Assembly (NCBI GenBank): GCA_028700615.1
Contig: JAQVSH010000118.1
Span: 1-6,165, forward strand
Reading direction: 5' to 3'
DNA: 6,165 nucleotides
Source: Bacteroidales bacterium
GTDB lineage: Bacteria; Bacteroidota; Bacteroidia; Bacteroidales; UBA4181
This document shows, in pieces, positions 1 through 5,221 of the stretch (positions are counted from its first letter, which is position 1; each line of letters starts with the position of its first letter). A model generated the notes under the pieces. It was not told where the DNA came from. It did not search any database and saw only the letters and a program-made list of their open reading frames with translations. Both the position numbers and the translations under genes were made by a program.

Positions 1-3
1 AAT

Positions 4-33
4 AAAGGGCTGCCTCCTCTGAAGCAGCCCTTT
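4..33 (-). terminator. Intrinsic terminator of the kdnA-kdsB-kdnB operon
   Basis: A perfect 10-bp stem (4-13 pairs with 24-33, arm AAAGGGCTGC) closes a 10-nt loop. It lies 34 nt beyond the kdnB stop on the minus strand. The stem ends in T-rich sequence (TTTATT) in the minus direction, but the window edge cuts off the rest of the T tract. The plus-strand side has a poorer T run, so termination of the minus-strand operon is favoured. A smaller 5-bp hairpin (42-46 with 53-57) sits between the stop codon and this stem. Confidence 0.8.
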
Positions 34-67
34 GCCTTTAGCTCCCGTCTAGGGGAGTAATTCTAAC

Positions 68-1141
68 CTACATCTTTTCATACAAGGCTCTGAGTCTTTC
101 AGGAGTCATGATAGATTTCCAGTCTTTTCCCAGCGCATTTTCCCACAGAGGTGCCATGCCCAGAGATACTTTGATCATGGTTTCATATTGTTGTTCGGTC
201 AGGTTTACGCAGACCTTAGGAATATCAATATGCCATTTTTCAATCATTTTTTTGAACTTGGCAACCCCATCCGGATAAAATTCTTCCAGCTGATTGAAGG
301 CAATACTATTACCTATTCCATGATGAGTCCCCAAAACAAAAGCCAATCCGTAACTGGTAGCATGGGCTACTCCCACCTGGGAATAAGCAATACTCATTCC
401 ACCATGGAAAGAAGCCATCATCATATCATCATCCGACTCGTCATCCCAGACATCTTTTCCGAGATATACCTTCTCACACAATTCCTGTGATTTCTCGCCG
501 TAACTTTTACTGAAAGCATTTAAATAGGTTCCGTTCAAAGATTCTACACAATGAATGAAACAATCCATGCCGGTATAGAAACGCTGATTTACAGAAACCC
601 CGTGAACCAATTCGGGATCAAGCAATAACTGATCAAAAGGAGTAAAGTCAGAATTAATACCCAATTTTTTCTCAGGGCCAGTCAAAACGGCGGTACGGGC
701 TACTTCCGCTCCCGTTCCGCTGATCGTGGGAATACCCACATGGTAAACCGCAGGATTTTTCACCAGATCCCAACCCTGATAATCTGCCGAGGATCCGGGA
801 TTGTTCATCATCAGGGCAACTGCCTTGGCAGTATCCATCATGCTTCCCCCTCCGATTCCGATAGTGCCCGAAATCGTGCCGTATTCGTTCTTCAGACGAT
901 CTCTGAACTGATCAATATTTTTTGTCTTGGGCTCGTGGGTGGTATCGACAAAGAACACCTCATCTTTTCCACGAAGAGGAATTCTCTTTTTAAAAGCCTC
1001 ATTGTGCTCAAAAACATGGTCTACAAAATAAATCATCGGGGCATCACCCTTTCTTTTCGGTTCCAGAATTTCATCCAGTTGATCAAAAGACCCGCGGCCA
1101 AAAACCACCCGGGGAACCATCGGAAAATTACGATATTTCAT
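68..1141 (-). CDS. kdnB: Kdo 8-oxidase (3-deoxy-alpha-D-manno-octulosonate 8-oxidase), metal-dependent alcohol dehydrogenase family
   Basis: A 357-residue member of the group III (iron-containing type) alcohol dehydrogenases. It is predicted to oxidise the C8 hydroxyl of Kdo to an aldehyde with NAD, giving the substrate of KdnA. Seen in the sequence: an N-terminal Rossmann-like half with the dinucleotide-binding motif GIGGGSMMDTAKA (residues 95-107), PTISGTGAEV (138-147), and a helical C-terminal half. The four expected metal ligands are D193 and H197 (GMDCFIHCVES), H260 (VAHA) and H274 (THHGIGNS); the last two are 14 residues apart, as in this family. The length is normal. The ATG at 1141 gives MKYRNFPMVPRVVFGRG, a typical start for the family. 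There is no clear Shine-Dalgarno sequence. It is the last gene of the operon, 41 nt after kdsB and just before a terminator. The KdnB assignment rather than a generic alcohol dehydrogenase rests mainly on its neighbours, a KdnA-like aminotransferase and KdsB. Metal identity (Fe or Zn) cannot be read from the sequence. Confidence 0.88.
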   Translation of the reverse strand: MKYRNFPMVPRVVFGRGSFDQLDEILEPKRKGDAPMIYFVDHVFEHNEAFKKRIPLRGKDEVFFVDTTHEPKTKNIDQFRDRLKNEYGTISGTIGIGGGSMMDTAKAVALMMNNPGSSADYQGWDLVKNPAVYHVGIPTISGTGAEVARTAVLTGPEKKLGINSDFTPFDQLLLDPELVHGVSVNQRFYTGMDCFIHCVESLNGTYLNAFSKSYGEKSQELCEKVYLGKDVWDDESDDDMMMASFHGGMSIAYSQVGVAHATSYGLAFVLGTHHGIGNSIAFNQLEEFYPDGVAKFKKMIEKWHIDIPKVCVNLTEQQYETMIKVSLGMAPLWENALGKDWKSIMTPERLRALYEKM

Positions 1142-1160
1142 CTTCTCTGTTATTATTTGC

Positions 1161-1175
1161 GGCAGTCAGACTGCC
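1161..1175 (-). other. Small hairpin in the kdsB-kdnB spacer
   Basis: GGCAGT (1161-1166) and ACTGCC (1170-1175) form a perfect 6-bp stem with a 3-nt loop, in the 41-nt gap between kdsB and kdnB. No T run follows in the minus direction (the sequence continues GCAAATAATAAC), so it is unlikely to be a strong terminator. It could influence mRNA processing or the relative expression of kdnB, but that is inference. Confidence 0.45.
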
Positions 1176-1182
1176 CTCTGTT

Positions 1183-1926
1183 TTACATTTTTTTTTGCTG
1201 CAACAATTTCTCCGCATTGATCAGATCCTCCGGAGTATCAATTTCCACTCCCATATAGGGAATCACCACCATTTTCATCCTGCGCCCGTTTTCCAGATAC
1301 CTCAGGCATTCGATTTTTTCGGCACGTTCCAGCATCCCCATCGGAGTCTTTGAAAATTCGAGCAGCGCTTCCCTGCGGAAAGCATACACCCCGACATGTT
1401 CATAATACAACGTATCTTCAAGCCTGGCTCTTGGATAAGGAATTCTTGACCTCGAAAACATCAGGGCAAAAGAGTGTTTATCCAGAGCAACTTTCACAAA
1501 ATTAGGATCGTCTATCTGCTTCTCATCATGCATCGGATGTACCAATGAGGCGACATCCACCAGATCTGCATCTGATTCACGAAAAACCTGCAGCAGCGCC
1601 TCCAGAGGCTCCCGGCGGGTAAATGGTTCGTCCCCCTGAACATTGACAATAATATCTGCATCCGGAAAATTTACCGCAGCTTCAGCGATTCTGTCACTTC
1701 CGCACTCATGCTCTTTGAGGCTCATCATGGCCTTTCCCCCGTGAGAGGTAATTTCCTTATAAATGATATCACTGTCGGTCACCACACAAACCTCATCAAA
1801 TAAACCCGCCTCGACAGCAGATTCATAAGTGCGTAAAATCACGGTCTTACCTCCCAGTATTCCCATTAATTTTCCAGGGAAACGGGAAGCATTATAACGT
1901 GCAGGGATCAGGGCAATTGCTTTCAT
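1183..1926 (-). CDS. kdsB: CMP-Kdo / CMP-Kdo8N synthetase (3-deoxy-manno-octulosonate cytidylyltransferase)
   Basis: A 247-residue cytidylyltransferase, essentially the length of E. coli KdsB. It transfers CMP from CTP to the anomeric hydroxyl of Kdo, or here probably of 8-amino-Kdo, giving the donor used by the Kdo transferase in lipid A-core assembly. It acts in the cytoplasm. Motifs seen in order: nucleotide-binding IPAR (7-10) and PGK (17-19), CGSDRIAEA (75-83), VNVQGDEP (94-101), PNFVKVALD (141-149), YEHVGVYAF (175-183), LERAEKIECLR (199-209) and GVEIDTPEDL (226-235). D99 and D230 correspond to the metal-binding acidic residues of the family. The ATG at 1926 places IPAR at the expected distance from the N terminus. 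The gene starts 26 nt after the kdnA stop and lies between the two Kdo8N genes, so a preference for Kdo8N is suspected. Specificity for the amino sugar cannot be proven from motifs alone. Confidence 0.95.
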   Translation of the reverse strand: MKAIALIPARYNASRFPGKLMGILGGKTVILRTYESAVEAGLFDEVCVVTDSDIIYKEITSHGGKAMMSLKEHECGSDRIAEAAVNFPDADIIVNVQGDEPFTRREPLEALLQVFRESDADLVDVASLVHPMHDEKQIDDPNFVKVALDKHSFALMFSRSRIPYPRARLEDTLYYEHVGVYAFRREALLEFSKTPMGMLERAEKIECLRYLENGRRMKMVVIPYMGVEIDTPEDLINAEKLLQQKKM

Positions 1927-1952
1927 AAATCTTTATTTTATCGATTTACCGG

Positions 1953-3146
1953 TTACAAAACGGAAGAGACTGCCGCATATAGTTTTTCAGCACGTTGTTT
2001 CAACTCGTCTTCTGTCCAGCCAATTTTGATGGCTAAAGAAATGTTACGGGAAATCACATGATCGGAAGCAGAAAAATCAGCCTTGGAGTAATCAGGCATT
2101 TGCGATAAAATACCGGGAGACAAAGGCATCATGGCTTTCCTCTGTTTCAGATGATGCCAGTTACGGATATAATGCCAGTTATTATCAAAATAATAAAAAG
2201 CCCCATCAACACCGGCCGCTTTGATCGCCTGCGTTGCCGCCCTTGCAGTCGCTGCATCCGGCAGGAAAAAACTCAAAAATGACGCACTGTCACCTTCCGG
2301 ATCAGGAATGGATCTGAAAGTCACTTGCGGAATCGCTTTCAAGGCATCGGCCAGAATCTTTTTATTGCGTCTCTGCAGTGCCAGGAAATGATCCAGTTTT
2401 TTAATCTGCCCCAGCCCCAACGCCGCATGCAATTCTGAAATCCTGTAATTCATTCCCATATAAGGATGAAGTTCTGCGCCCCGGTCATTTCCGATATGGT
2501 CATGTCCGTGATCCTGATACTGATCCGCTCTCTTATAGATATCAGCATGGGGAGTCATGACAACGCCGCCCTCTGCGCAAGTCATCGTCTTCACATAGTC
2601 AAAAGAGAAACAACCGGCATCTCCGATCGTCCCGACACATTTTCCCTGATAGGTGGCCCCTATCGCCTGACAAGCATCTTCAATCAAAAGAAGATTGTGC
2701 TTTTTACAAATGGCTTTCAAGGCATTCAGATCGGCCATCGAGCCGCACATATGTACCGGCATCACAGCTTTTGTTCTGGGAGTAATGTTATTTTCAACCG
2801 CTTTGGGATCCAGACATAACGTTTCGTTAATATCGGTCAGCACCGGAATGGCTCCGGCCATAAGGATCGATTCAAAACTCGCCACAAAGGTAAAAGTGGG
2901 AACAATTATTTCATCCCCTGCGCCGATACCCAAAGCTGCAAACGTGGTGTGCAGGGCTGTGGTACCGCTGGAGGTAAGTTGAGCATAAGGAGTTCCAAAG
3001 CGCTCACAAATGGCGGCTTCGAGCTCTTTTGCCTTCCAATGTCCCCCTCTGGCTCCGTCAAAGCCATAACGCATAAAAACGCCACTTTGAATGACGTCCA
3101 TTAACTCTTTGCGTTCGATGTCATCGTATAATTCGTATCCCGGCAT
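1953..3146 (-). CDS. kdnA: 8-amino-3,8-dideoxy-manno-octulosonate transaminase, PLP-dependent DegT/DnrJ/EryC1/StrS family
   Basis: A 397-residue sugar aminotransferase predicted to aminate the C8 aldehyde made by KdnB, using PLP and probably glutamate as amino donor, to give Kdo8N. Family features seen: the PLP phosphate-binding SSGTTALH (59-66), VPTFTFVAS (82-90), the H-x-x-G segment HMCGSMADL (132-140), IEDACQAIGA (155-164) with D157 for the pyridine nitrogen, the Schiff-base lysine K186 within SFDYVKTMTCAEGG (181-194), and MNYRISELHAALG (232-244). The length is normal, with no truncation. The ATG at 3146 is the first in frame and leaves a 5' leader of about 60 nt from the promoter candidate. 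It is the first gene of the operon, with kdsB 26 nt downstream. The DegT family covers many sugars, so the KdnA call depends on its co-occurrence with kdsB and a KdnB-type dehydrogenase. That context makes it strong. Confidence 0.88.
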   Translation of the reverse strand: MPGYELYDDIERKELMDVIQSGVFMRYGFDGARGGHWKAKELEAAICERFGTPYAQLTSSGTTALHTTFAALGIGAGDEIIVPTFTFVASFESILMAGAIPVLTDINETLCLDPKAVENNITPRTKAVMPVHMCGSMADLNALKAICKKHNLLLIEDACQAIGATYQGKCVGTIGDAGCFSFDYVKTMTCAEGGVVMTPHADIYKRADQYQDHGHDHIGNDRGAELHPYMGMNYRISELHAALGLGQIKKLDHFLALQRRNKKILADALKAIPQVTFRSIPDPEGDSASFLSFFLPDAATARAATQAIKAAGVDGAFYYFDNNWHYIRNWHHLKQRKAMMPLSPGILSQMPDYSKADFSASDHVISRNISLAIKIGWTEDELKQRAEKLYAAVSSVL

Positions 3147-3212
3147 GATGTATCGTTTTAATCTTTACTATTCATTGAAAAACCAACACTGTTGATTGAA
3201 AAAACTAACAAA

Positions 3213-3220
3213 CAAAAGTA
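3213..3220 (-). promoter_or_regulatory. Candidate Bacteroidota-type -7 promoter element for the kdn operon
   Basis: Read on the minus strand, this octamer is TACTTTTG, an exact match to the Bacteroidota -7 consensus TAnnTTTG. It lies 66 nt upstream of the kdnA ATG, so transcription would start near 3205-3208 and leave a leader of about 60 nt. The region about 20 nt further upstream has no clear TTTG -33 box, so the promoter is supported by the -7 element and its position only. Confidence 0.5.
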
Positions 3221-3290
3221 CGGAATGTTCACAGAAGTTTCTCCCTGAGAGAGGAAGTATTTTTGAAATTCAACCTGGCACACCTTCTCC

Positions 3291-3315
3291 GGAGGGATCA
3301 GGCACGGGATTTCAC
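3291..3315. repeat. Extra direct copy of the palindrome end motif
   Basis: The segment GGATCAGGCACGGGATTT (3295-3312) matches GGAATCAGGCACGGATTT at 3331-3348 with only single-base differences, and matches the inverted copy at 3496-3515. This makes three copies of one end motif, two direct and one inverted, within about 230 bp. It may be the remnant of a second element of the same kind inserted or duplicated next to the first. Confidence 0.6.
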
Positions 3316-3325
3316 AGCGAGTCAT

Positions 3326-3520
3326 CCGAAGGAATCAGGCACGGATTTACGCTTCGGGGCGGCTCAACTCGCTCCGTTCGCAGAAAACGAGAACACTCCT
3401 CTTTTTAGTCAGTGCTGCGCACTGCCTAACATCGTCGAACAGCTCTCGTTTTCTATGCTCAGGAGCTTCGTTTCGCTGTTTCGCCCCTTGCGAACAAATC
3501 CTTTTGCCTGATCCCTTCGG
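3326..3520. repeat. Large imperfect palindrome (about 195 bp), candidate dispersed intergenic repeat
   Basis: The outer arms 3326-3348 and 3496-3520 are near-complementary (CCGAAGG..ATCAGGCA..GGATTT against its inverse). Complementarity continues inward in patches: GGGGCG near 3356-3361 with CGCCCC at 3482-3487, and GAAAACGAGA near 3383-3392 with TCTCGTTTTC at 3444-3453. The tip is the short perfect hairpin CAGTGC-TGC-GCACTG at 3410-3424. The segment is GC-richer than the AT-rich sequence to its right and contains no convincing gene; the short open frames crossing it differ between strands and resemble no family I know. It could fold as a long structured RNA or cruciform, or be a non-autonomous mobile or REP-like element. 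There is no transposase. Confidence 0.65.
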
Positions 3521-3634
3521 ATTCAAAACACTGTGTATCCTGTGTGTGCATCATTCACACCGACAACGCATTGATACCCTGTCTGGATCGACACTGCACC
3601 TCTGTGCCAGACATCGACACTGTATACATAGCAA
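3521..3634. other. Spacer with short degenerate repeats between the two inverted-repeat elements
   Basis: No gene is seen. The stretch holds a 10-bp direct repeat ATCGACACTG at 3587-3596 and 3613-3622, related ACACTGTxTA words near 3528 and 3617, and a small inverted pair GTCTGG (3581-3586) / CCAGAC (3607-3612). The repetitiveness suggests low-constraint or repeat-derived sequence. A 75-codon minus-strand frame (3750-3523) crosses it but is not supported as a gene. Confidence 0.4.
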
Positions 3635-3777
3635 CGTGGCGTCAACGACTGTGCCTCGGTTCTGTCCAACAGCCTGATAATCAGACATGGGTTTAAATCT
3701 GGATTTTCGATTTCAGAAAATGCACCATTGATTATCAACCGCTTGGACAAGGTCGAGGCACAGTCGTTGACGCCACG
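3635..3777. repeat. 143-bp inverted-repeat element with perfect 24-bp ends
   Basis: The arms 3635-3658 and 3754-3777 are perfectly complementary over 24 bp (outer sequence CGTGGCGTCAACGACTG...). Complementarity continues inward with a few mismatches: TGTCCAA near 3663-3669 with TTGGACA near 3743-3749, and TGATAATCA at 3675-3683 with TGATTATCA at 3729-3737. The whole thing is therefore a stem of roughly 49 bp with a loop of about 45 nt. The same TGATTATCA word recurs just outside at 3818-3826. There is no coding capacity inside. The geometry fits a MITE-like element, a palindromic intergenic unit or a long structured RNA. GCAA occurs at 3631-3634 and at 3782-3785, but the right copy does not abut the arm, so a clean target duplication is not shown. 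Confidence 0.75.
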
Positions 3778-4045
3778 GGATGCAAGTCTTTGTATTCCGT
3801 TTTATTATATATATAACTGATTATCAATTATTAAAATAATTTGTAAAATATATCATTTATTTTGTTTTTATAAATCATTACGTTATTTTTACCCAGAAGA
3901 ATTCCTTTTTGCCTGCGAGAAAAGTTTTTTTGATGGGATTGAAAAGCAAAAAGGCAGCTTTTACTTTTATGCTTTGCTGAGTCCGTAGTTAAGTGATACA
4001 GAATGATCTGATTTTGTATATAACAGAAACTAATCCCATCTGACC
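3778..4045. other. AT-rich intergenic region upstream of the lipoprotein gene
   Basis: No supported gene. The sequence is strongly AT-rich around 3797-3890. A 9-bp inverted pair CCTTTTTGC (3904-3912) / GCAAAAAGG (3946-3954) flanks a run of seven T (3925-3931). A weak -7-like word TGATTTTG occurs at 4009-4016, one base off TAnnTTTG and without a properly spaced -33 box. The promoter of the gene at 4046 probably lies here but I cannot place it. The minus-strand open frame at 4061-3831 looks like a chance frame in AT-rich DNA. Confidence 0.45.
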
Positions 4046-4459
4046 ATGCAAAAAATAACAAGGTGTTTTCTTATTTACTTCCTAATCTCAGGGTTGTTCT
4101 TGGTTTCCTGTAACCATCAGAAGAAGCAGATTACGGAAGCCCTCTCTCAAATGATGGACAAAGAAATTGTCTTCCCCAATGCCTTACAGGCAAAGATATT
4201 AGGGCGGGATACCATCGTGGATGTATTGGAAAAACCGGGTTATAAAATTATCACCTACGCCGACTCTTCCGGATGTACCGACTGCCGATTGAACTTGTAC
4301 GGATGGAAGCTAAAAATGGACCAAGCCAAAGCATGGAACAAACCTGTCGATTTTGTCTTTATCCTCCAACCCAAAGAGGAATCGGATCTCGTGGGAAATA
4401 CTATTTCCAATTCTGGTTTATGGAATCTCTACAAAGAAACGATTGAAAGTCAACCGTAA
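4046..4459 (+). CDS. Short thioredoxin-like-fold lipoprotein, apparently missing its central segment
   Basis: A 137-residue predicted lipoprotein. The N terminus is a signal peptide with a hydrophobic stretch (about 8-20) and lipobox LVSC with the lipidated cysteine C22. Residues after C22 (NHQKKQ) carry no acidic surface-export signal, so an inner-leaflet or periplasm-facing position is plausible. The region 64-85 (KPGYKIITYADSSGCTDCRL) resembles the thioredoxin-like domains of Bacteroidota envelope lipoproteins, with a C77-x-x-C80 pair. Such domains normally continue with further strands and a cis-proline region. Here the text jumps from FILQPKEESDL (about 105-115) straight to VGNTISNSGLWNLYKETI (116-133), which resembles the end of the domain. 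I infer an in-frame internal deletion, or an unusually short variant. The ATG at 4046 is chosen because it starts the signal peptide directly; there is no Shine-Dalgarno sequence. Downstream is broken sequence and then the NVEALA gene. Function is unknown; a redox role is only suggested by the CxxC. Confidence 0.7.
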   Translation: MQKITRCFLIYFLISGLFLVSCNHQKKQITEALSQMMDKEIVFPNALQAKILGRDTIVDVLEKPGYKIITYADSSGCTDCRLNLYGWKLKMDQAKAWNKPVDFVFILQPKEESDLVGNTISNSGLWNLYKETIESQP

Positions 4460-4938
4460 AATTAAATTGTAATTCTTCATGAGATGATAATTCCTGATGA
4501 AACAACGTGTACCATCAAAACCAAATTCAATGCTCGTGAAAACCGGATCATGAGAGATAAATTACTATCCGGAAAATTATTTACTCATTAAATGGAGAAA
4601 AGGGATAGAGTTGCCACGTAATCCTCAAAAATTCACAAAGGCAACTTCTATCCCCGCTTCTCCTCCAAGAATGGAGGTGTATGCCAATGATAAGAAAAAA
4701 ATGACAAAAGGCTATGTGTTTTTTGCGGAAAAGTTCTGCTAAAAACGAGATTTAAAGCATCGGAAAATACTATTTCAGATGTTTAACCTTAATGATCAGA
4801 CCATAGGTTATGGAATCATTATTTCGATGGATGTGCTGATAAGGTCTGGAAATATCCTCTTCCTGCGGGATCTTGGTGGATCAAAATGAAGCCCGCAAAA
4901 GCATGTAATTGATTATAAACAACTTAAACTTAATCAAA
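4460..4938 (+). other. Gap with broken protein-like reading frames, possible gene remnants
   Basis: No intact gene is recognised in this 479-bp stretch. Several fragments read like protein but in different frames and without good starts. A 35-codon frame at 4484-4591 begins MIIPDETTC. A stop-bounded frame at 4554-4742 contains KGIELPRNP and ends KGYVFFAEKFC. A third at 4794-4909 contains RLWNHYFDGCADK and GSWWIKM. None matches a family I know. They could be decayed pieces of one or more genes, for example the missing 3' part of the preceding lipoprotein gene or a lost gene of this module. Chance frames cannot be excluded. An inverted repeat (4594-4663) lies within it. Confidence 0.35.
4594..4663. 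repeat. Inverted repeat with 22/24-nt arms
   Basis: The left arm 4594-4615 (GGAGAAAAGGGATAGAGTTGCC is the sense, shown here only by its core GGGATAG and GTTGCC) pairs with the right arm 4640-4663 (core GGCAAC and CTATCCC). There is one bulged base and a short two-base mismatch. The loop is about 24 nt. A second small hairpin CCTCCA-TGGAGG follows at 4662-4677. There is no T run after it, so it is not a typical terminator. It may be a mobile-element end, an RNA structure or a scar in degraded sequence. Confidence 0.55.
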
Positions 4939-5199
4939 ATGAAGAGAATTATATTAACTTTTTCTGGCTTACTTTTCGTCGCCTCTTTGTATGTAGGAAT
5001 CAATGCCTTCAAAAACACCAATCTTGCTAACAATCTCTTGCTGGCAAATATTGAAGCTTTGGCACTAGATGAAGGACACTCAGGAAGAGCGATCTGTTTC
5101 ATCCAAAGCGTAGAAGGAAACGGGGAATATTTACCATGCGGAGAATGCATTATGCGACCCGGAATGGGATTGATTAAAGGAGGGCATTGCTCTTGGTAA
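4939..5199 (+). CDS. NVEALA-family small exported cysteine-containing protein
   Basis: An 86-residue protein beginning MKRIILTFSGLLFVASLYVG, a positively charged start and hydrophobic segment (about 4-20) typical of an export signal. Residues 37-42 read NIEALA inside LLANIEALA, matching the signature of the NVEALA family of small Bacteroidota proteins, whose function is unknown. After it comes a polar part with four cysteines, C53, C67, C70 and C84, spaced C-x13-C-x2-C-x13-C. The glycine-rich tail ends GGHCSW. The symmetric spacing could allow two disulfides or a metal site. The start at 4939 is preferred over the in-frame ATG at 4909 because the signal peptide begins there and an A-rich segment precedes it; the earlier start would add 10 non-hydrophobic residues. 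The next gene, 138 nt downstream, encodes a propeller lipoprotein, the kind of neighbour often seen with this family. Whether the protein is cut after the NIEALA segment to release a mature peptide is inference. Confidence 0.8.
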   Translation: MKRIILTFSGLLFVASLYVGINAFKNTNLANNLLLANIEALALDEGHSGRAICFIQSVEGNGEYLPCGECIMRPGMGLIKGGHCSW

Positions 5200-5221
5200 T
5201 AACGACATATCAATTTTAATA

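Noticed and set aside
188..490. Plus-strand open frame opposite kdnB
   Set aside because: It is antisense to a gene with complete catalytic motifs and shows no recognisable domain.
740..1258. 172-codon plus-strand open frame across the kdnB/kdsB junction
   Set aside because: It lies entirely antisense to two well-supported genes and their spacer, and the translation has no family features.
2466..2982. Two overlapping plus-strand open frames opposite kdnA
   Set aside because: Both are shadows of the aminotransferase coding sequence, including its PLP-binding part.
3196..3511. Two plus-strand open frames of 70 and 82 codons
   Set aside because: They run through the large palindrome, are arginine/serine-rich low-quality translations, and overlap each other in different frames.
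3523..3750. 75-codon minus-strand open frame
   Set aside because: It covers most of the 143-bp inverted-repeat element and the repetitive spacer. It has no start signal or family similarity, so the repeat structure explains the sequence better.
3326..3777. Integron attC sites or a CRISPR array
   Set aside because: The stems lack the conserved attC core sites (RYYYAAC/GTTRRRY at the ends) and no integrase or cassette gene is present. There are no regularly spaced identical repeats as in CRISPR.
4009..4016. Promoter -7 element TGATTTTG for the lipoprotein gene at 4046
   Set aside because: It has one mismatch to TAnnTTTG at a conserved position and no properly spaced -33 TTTG, so it is too weak to list as a promoter.
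3831..4061. 76-codon minus-strand open frame
   Set aside because: It is in AT-rich intergenic DNA, overlaps the start of the lipoprotein gene on the other strand, and has a low-complexity lysine/asparagine translation.
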